Positions 59,401 through 64,000 of a stretch of 64,000 nucleotides of DNA are shown here, one piece after another; position 1 is the first letter of the stretch, and every line of letters starts with the position of its first letter. The stretch comes from Membranipora membranacea (Eukaryota; Bryozoa; Gymnolaemata; Cheilostomatida; Membraniporidae), in the NCBI GenBank assembly GCA_914767715.1, contig OU612070.1, positions 17,007,501-17,071,500 of the forward strand, given 5' to 3'. The position numbers and the translations under genes were made by a program. The notes beneath the pieces were generated by a model. That model ran no database searches and was not told the DNA's origin. It saw only the letters and a program-made list of their open reading frames with translations.

Positions 59401-62400
59401 ATGCAAGTCTCACTACAGCTATGTTAGACATGTTAGGATAATGGCTAGAGGGGGTTATCTATTTTTGTAAACCAAATCTGACTCTACTCAAATCCCATTC
59501 CCACACCAAATGTATATATTTCTAAATCACTCATGGGGATAACTACCCGTGTACTTCAGGAAGGGTTGGATGTTTCAGGTTTATCTAAAATCAGCAGCAG
59601 CCATATAAATTGAAAGCTAGCAAGGTTGGCTTGGAGTTTCTCATATTTCAGAGAAGAGGCAACTCCCCTTTTGTCATCAGAAAAGACATTTATGCCTTAA
59701 TAATGGGTGTGTTAGTGTAGTGAATACAGAGATAGACAGGAAAGAGCTACAGAGACATCTACAGGTACAAGATTTGGAGCATACTGGAAGCTATAGTCGA
59801 GTTGACAACAAGCAACCACTTGCTTAGAGCTGTCAGTATACACAAGTGCTTGCCGCTGTTAACTTGACTACAGCTGTCAGTATGACAGAAGTATAACGTA
59901 ATGGAAGAATCACCTGAAGTTTTAGATTGTATGTCAACAACATATAAAATTCCTGTAAGAATTCGACAAAGTGTCAACATAATCATAGGTAGACAGGGTT
60001 CATGCTGACACAAGACATTTATAATCACCTATCAGTGCCTATACTATAACCAACCTGTCAAACTATTTTTTTAGTTTTCCTGATAAAGACCAATGCAAGA
60101 AGAGGACTACCTATAAATTCATGATGAATGAACACATTCTATGCACATGTTGTTATATGAATGTCTTCGGGTGCTTGCTTCTCAGTGGGATGATGATATC
60201 CGCCGACATTTTGTTATCATAAATATACTTGTCAGTATAAAAAAATACCCACAATGCAACTTTACTATGGAATTCAGAGGCAGTTCAGTTCAATATCATG
60301 TGTGTTATAATTGAGATACACAGTAAAATTGTTGAGATGCCCCAAATTAAAGGAAATTGAGTTTTGGGATGTTATATTTTATCTTATTGAGTCAAAGACA
60401 TCTATCTCTTTACATAACTTATTAATTTGTTCCAATGTATCTGATTTTTCATACCATTTCCTTTCCCCTGATGAAGTTTCCTAAGGATGTCTTTGCTACA
60501 TGCAGGCTGGTTCTCTGGAGGGTTTCGTATCTTGGTAAATCCGCCCCTGGTTGCCACAACAGTATAGCTCGGAGGCTCACTGTTCACTGATCCAGAACTT
60601 GATTCCCCAGGTGGGGTACTAGGTTCTATAACACACATCTGTGGGTAAATCTCACTGAACCTTTGCAGCTATGAACTGACAGTTTAAAGAGGTCGATTCC
60701 TTATGAGTTTTTTGTGCAGATATCTCAACTCACAGGTTAAATAAATATGGTAGCTTTGCTTATAGCTGAAAAGTATTTAACGGATCTCATTGCATGGTTT
60801 CTCAGCAGTGAAACAAACTTGAAAAAGACCTGAAAGTGACCGACTCATACCTGATTGAGTTTGTCTGAGTTTGACAGGGTGTGCAGACAGAGGCCTTGGC
60901 TGCTTAAGGTAATCTTCTTGCACAGCACGAGCTGAACGTCGTATACCTTCAAAACTCATGACGCTTCCCCGGATTTTCGATGTACGGGCAGCTGTTTTAT
61001 TCGGTGATTGACTGCGTGTTGCAGGTTTTGAACTCTATAAAAAGTAGAACATGACGATTTTCCAGGTTATTTGAAAGTTATGTCCCCATACCACTGGTAT
61101 TGAATAGCGACAATAATGGTTAGAACTCTACTAAAGAATTGTATCATCGAAGAATAGTGTGCCAAATCATAACTTGGCCCACTTTGGTAAAATAATTTGC
61201 AGGAACTAGATAACACTGGTTGCTGAAACTGACCACACCACGCATGTGCAAACTGTTGAGGCACACATTTGTCTCTGCAGCATAGGGTCTGAATTAATTC
61301 ACCTAAAAATTGAAACTCATAGTTTGAAAATATTTGGGCCTCAATGGAACACTGGTTTTGGCAGACAGAATAGAGACTGACAGCAATTAGGATGTGATCA
61401 CCTTTGGTCTCCTGATATGAGAGTTGATGTTGACGAATCCACTTGAGTTAGATTTGTCATAAGGTAACAGAGTCTGCAAGTAGGGATTAACTTTGGGAGG
61501 CATGTTATAATGAGGCTGGTCTGGCTCGAGTTCCACGGGAGATCTGTATTTATTGTGTGGGGTTGGTGCGTTATGCCCAGTAGGAGCTGTTCTCTCGTAT
61601 GGTGATGTGTGATAGCCATTCTGAGATGGACGCTCATTTTGTGAGTGATATCCGTTAGGAGTTGTCCTTTCATATGGCGGTGTATGATGTTGATTTTGGA
61701 TTGTTCTCTCATTTGGTATGTGATGAACGTGAGGAGATGTCTTAATATTTTGACCTTTAGAAACTGAATTTTGCTGATGGTCGTGCCGTCTTGGTTCTTG
61801 CTTCCCATGGGGCTGTAAAGAACATGTCCACATAGCAGTCATCAAAGTTTACATACATAAATTGTAAACCAGAACTATGTTCAGTTTAAAAGTAATTGAG
61901 TTAAAGAGGGTTAGTATGTTGTATTCTCTCCAAAGCTCCTCCATATAACCATTACAATGTAGCTTATTAGTCTGGACACTATAAATACATATGTTGTCAA
62001 CACTGCTGTGTTAGATATTTTCAAATCTCTCCCACTTACACAGACTCTTGATAGAATAAGAAAAAGTCTGTGCAATAAAACTATAGTGGTACCTGTATTG
62101 TGACGCGTTTAGGCGATCTATGTTCTCGATTTTCCTTGTTTTCATGATGGACTCCAGGTCCATTTTGTACAGGGATCTTTATCACCTCTTTATGGTTTCT
62201 AGCACTGTGAGGACGACTTGTGTTGGAGTTTGCTCCGTGTTTCTTCAGCAGCTTAGAACATGCCTGATACCCCTTCTCATCACAAATATCGAGGGCTGTC
62301 AGTGTCACGCCATCCTATTATGTAGAGGAGAAAGCGGTGATAAATTAGATACAATCGATCGCGACGCAAAGTGTAATATTATCAGATCGAATATCCAACT

Positions 62401-63848
62401 ATGTTCTTAATACTTTTATTTAAATTAAGTTCAATTAAGAAGATGGGGAGATATCAAGATTGTATCCAGCTTTGAAAATGACTGGAAAAGATGTAGCAGT
62501 TTTTGATACACAGAAGGTGTAGGTTGCTGAATGCGTGCGCTGTTTGTCGTTACACAGGTGCAAACCTAGTTTGAGAGCTCAAAATATGCCGGGATAGCTT
62601 GGTATTAGCAATACATTATCAACCACTTTTCCCAGTGGTTAATGATGTAATGGTACTACACAGCTATCCCCGGCATATTTTGAGGGCATAAACAAGTGAA
62701 ACCTCTATCTCATTAAGTGCATATGCCCTCAATCCAATGAACTAAAGGTTAGTTCATTGCTCAATCTCTCTAAAGATGTTGTGCAACAGAAATTTTTTTA
62801 TATCTCAAGTAGCTAAACTTATATTTAAGTGACAAGCGTACCTTCGAAGTATAGAGACTATTGATATCAGCTTTCCTATCGATAAGGTAGTCGATGAGTG
62901 ACTCGTTTCCCATTTTCGCTGCCAGGTGAAGAAGTGTACTGCCTTCTTTAGTTTGCTGATTTATTTCGACTGAATGGTCGAGCCGATCACACAAGTGAAA
63001 GGCAGCATCTAAACAAAAGTAAATAGTGAAATCATTTAAGTCCACAGCAACAAACATCAGAGAGGTATTGATTACAATCTGCTAGAAATATGACAAGTAC
63101 GACAGAACGTGGTTGTGATTTTTGTATCGTTTTACTACGGTACAAATATACTAACAAAATGAAAATTTGTAAGCAGCAGGTTCAAAATAGCAAAAGCCTT
63201 CATATGACCTGCATCAGCCTTATTCATAACGACAGCGTGTTGTCAAAAGTTTGCTAATGGGTATCCCACAATGCAGTTTTTTTCTGGAATTACCAAGGGA
63301 ATTGAGACAACAATAACATAAAGGGTATGGGAATTATTACCTTGGGGAAAAACACTGCTTGGAGATCAACTCTGAGACAAACCTCCCTGAATCGTGGAGG
63401 CAATGCCACGCATAGGTTTAGACAGCCTAGTTACATTGTTTTTCTTTTTCGATTAATGGTAGGGTCTGATTTTCGGCTTACAAATACTAAAGCACCTAAT
63501 GATTAATAAAAGTCTCCACGGTTCAAAGTTGTGATAACCAACCCGAACTAATCAATGCACTTGATCGAATTACTAGGGAATGCCGATATTGTAATATAGG
63601 TATTTGGAAAAGGGATGCACTTAAACACTACCTGATCTGCCTAGAATCTGAGGCACAAGTTGCATTATGGGACTGTTGCTATCACATCCTTTGGTTACAG
63701 AGAAGGTAACTCACCAGTATGCTCGTTATTCAGAGTTTCATGTAGAGGGTACTCATCTTTATTGCTTTTTATCCAGAGGTTAGCACCTCTCTCCTCCAGT
63801 GAGTAAAGTATATCACTATATCCTAAAGCTGCTGCACAGTGACTTGTC
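56496..63848 (-). CDS. Second ankyrin-repeat protein, 3' part (7 exons; 5' end beyond window)
   Basis: Exons in order: 63715-63848, 62842-63008, 62093-62314, 61402-61812, 60851-61034, 60455-60625, 56496-57067 (stop). Frames are compatible at each junction. The first exons encode ankyrin repeats (TSHCAAALGYSDILYSLEER; GSTLLHLAAKMGNESLIDYL; LDICDEKGYQACSKLLKKHG). A long, probably disordered region follows, rich in His, Asn, Pro and Arg, with a 12-13 residue unit repeated about four times in exon 61402-61812 (PYERTTPNGY, QNERPSQNGY, PYERTAPTGH). Basic and Ser/Pro-rich segments come next (SSKPATRSQSPNKTAARTSK). The last exon has a short coiled-coil-like stretch (ALQKKAEDKLAAEKRAVDKL) and a Ser/Arg/Tyr-rich end. 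No orthologue is recognised; a scaffold role is inferred. The last exon's membership is less certain: it may instead start at MAAGD (ATG at 56940-56942) or splice into the next gene at GTACCA (56524). Confidence 0.7.
56943..60454. other. Large intron of the second ankyrin gene; possible promoter of the first
   Basis: From 57068 to 60454 I see no convincing exon. A strong minus-strand donor (GATCTGAG/GTAAGTGGG) at about 57274 is preceded by CACGTGAC (E-box type). It could end an untranslated first exon of the downstream ankyrin gene, splicing to the acceptor at 56085. Minus-strand frames at 58033-58215 and 59759-59913 look weakly coding but lack support. Near 59110-59220 there are imperfect ATATCATATGCTC repeats. 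Confidence 0.45.
62568..62693. mobile_element. Foldback element, family F1, third copy
   Basis: AGTTTGAGAGCTCAAAATAT at the left and ATATTTTGAGGGCATAAAC at the right are near-complementary. GCCGGGATAGCT pairs with AGCTATCCCCGGC. The ATACATTATCAA interior resembles the copy at 29455. It is intronic between ankyrin exons. Confidence 0.8.
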
Positions 63849-64000
63849 CTGCAAGCAATATAATATAATTTAAAGTAATATCCAGAGCATAGTAATATGC
63901 ATTACTAGAAGCGAAGCAAGAGAAATGCATAAAAAAAAAGGACGTAATAGTTTTCAATATTCCAAGGGATTCAGTTGTGAACCCCGCAAGTGTGCCCCCT

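Noticed and set aside
59759-59913. Possible terminal exon of the second ankyrin gene (phase 1, good acceptor)
   Set aside because: The frame fits, but the 56496-57067 exon fits equally well and is much longer and more protein-like; no poly(A) signal is visible after 59759.

Overview
This is a stretch of an animal (metazoan) nuclear genome. The genes are split into many short exons with GT..AG introns of about 0.2 to 2 kb. The DNA is AT-rich, polyadenylation signals are visible, and short inverted-repeat elements are dense. The proteins (EGF-repeat matrix protein, mitochondrial ribosomal protein S5, UNC5-like ZU5/death-domain receptor, ERH, DTD1, ankyrin proteins) are animal types. I cannot name the phylum. 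ERH is more diverged than is usual, and motifs such as AAGGGAGGTAACTCC-like strings recall invertebrate (including molluscan) intergenic DNA, but that is weak evidence.

Layout. 1-11.9 kb, plus strand: 3' part of a secreted EGF-repeat gene with one EGF-like module per phase-1/phase-1 exon, 18 exons visible. 12-14.7 kb: intergenic, with a SINE-like insertion flanked by a 14-bp duplication and a long foldback repeat. 14.75-19.95 kb, plus: complete MRPS5 (10 exons, 417 aa). 20.7-32.9 kb, minus: 13 exons of a membrane receptor with ZU5, UPA and death domains of the UNC5 family; its 5' exons are not resolved in 32.9-40.7 kb. 41.0-42.2 kb, minus: complete ERH. 42.4-45.3 kb, plus: complete DTD1, divergent from ERH across a 220-bp gap with CCAAT boxes. 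46.06-56.1 kb, minus: a 14-exon ankyrin-repeat gene ending in a CAAX-like tetrapeptide. 56.5-63.85 kb, minus: 3' part of a second ankyrin gene in the same orientation.

The genes do not form one pathway. ERH and DTD1 probably share a bidirectional promoter. The two ankyrin genes are close in tandem; reading frames also permit them to be one fused gene or an operon-like pair.

The most unusual signals concern splice donors. In the ankyrin gene an exon's 3' end plus its 5' splice site has been amplified into an array of about 21 units. A smaller donor duplication of the same kind sits at one EGF exon. The window also carries several families of foldback, MITE-like elements with recognisable copies, a nearly perfect 75-bp palindrome, and a decayed duplicate of an ankyrin exon.
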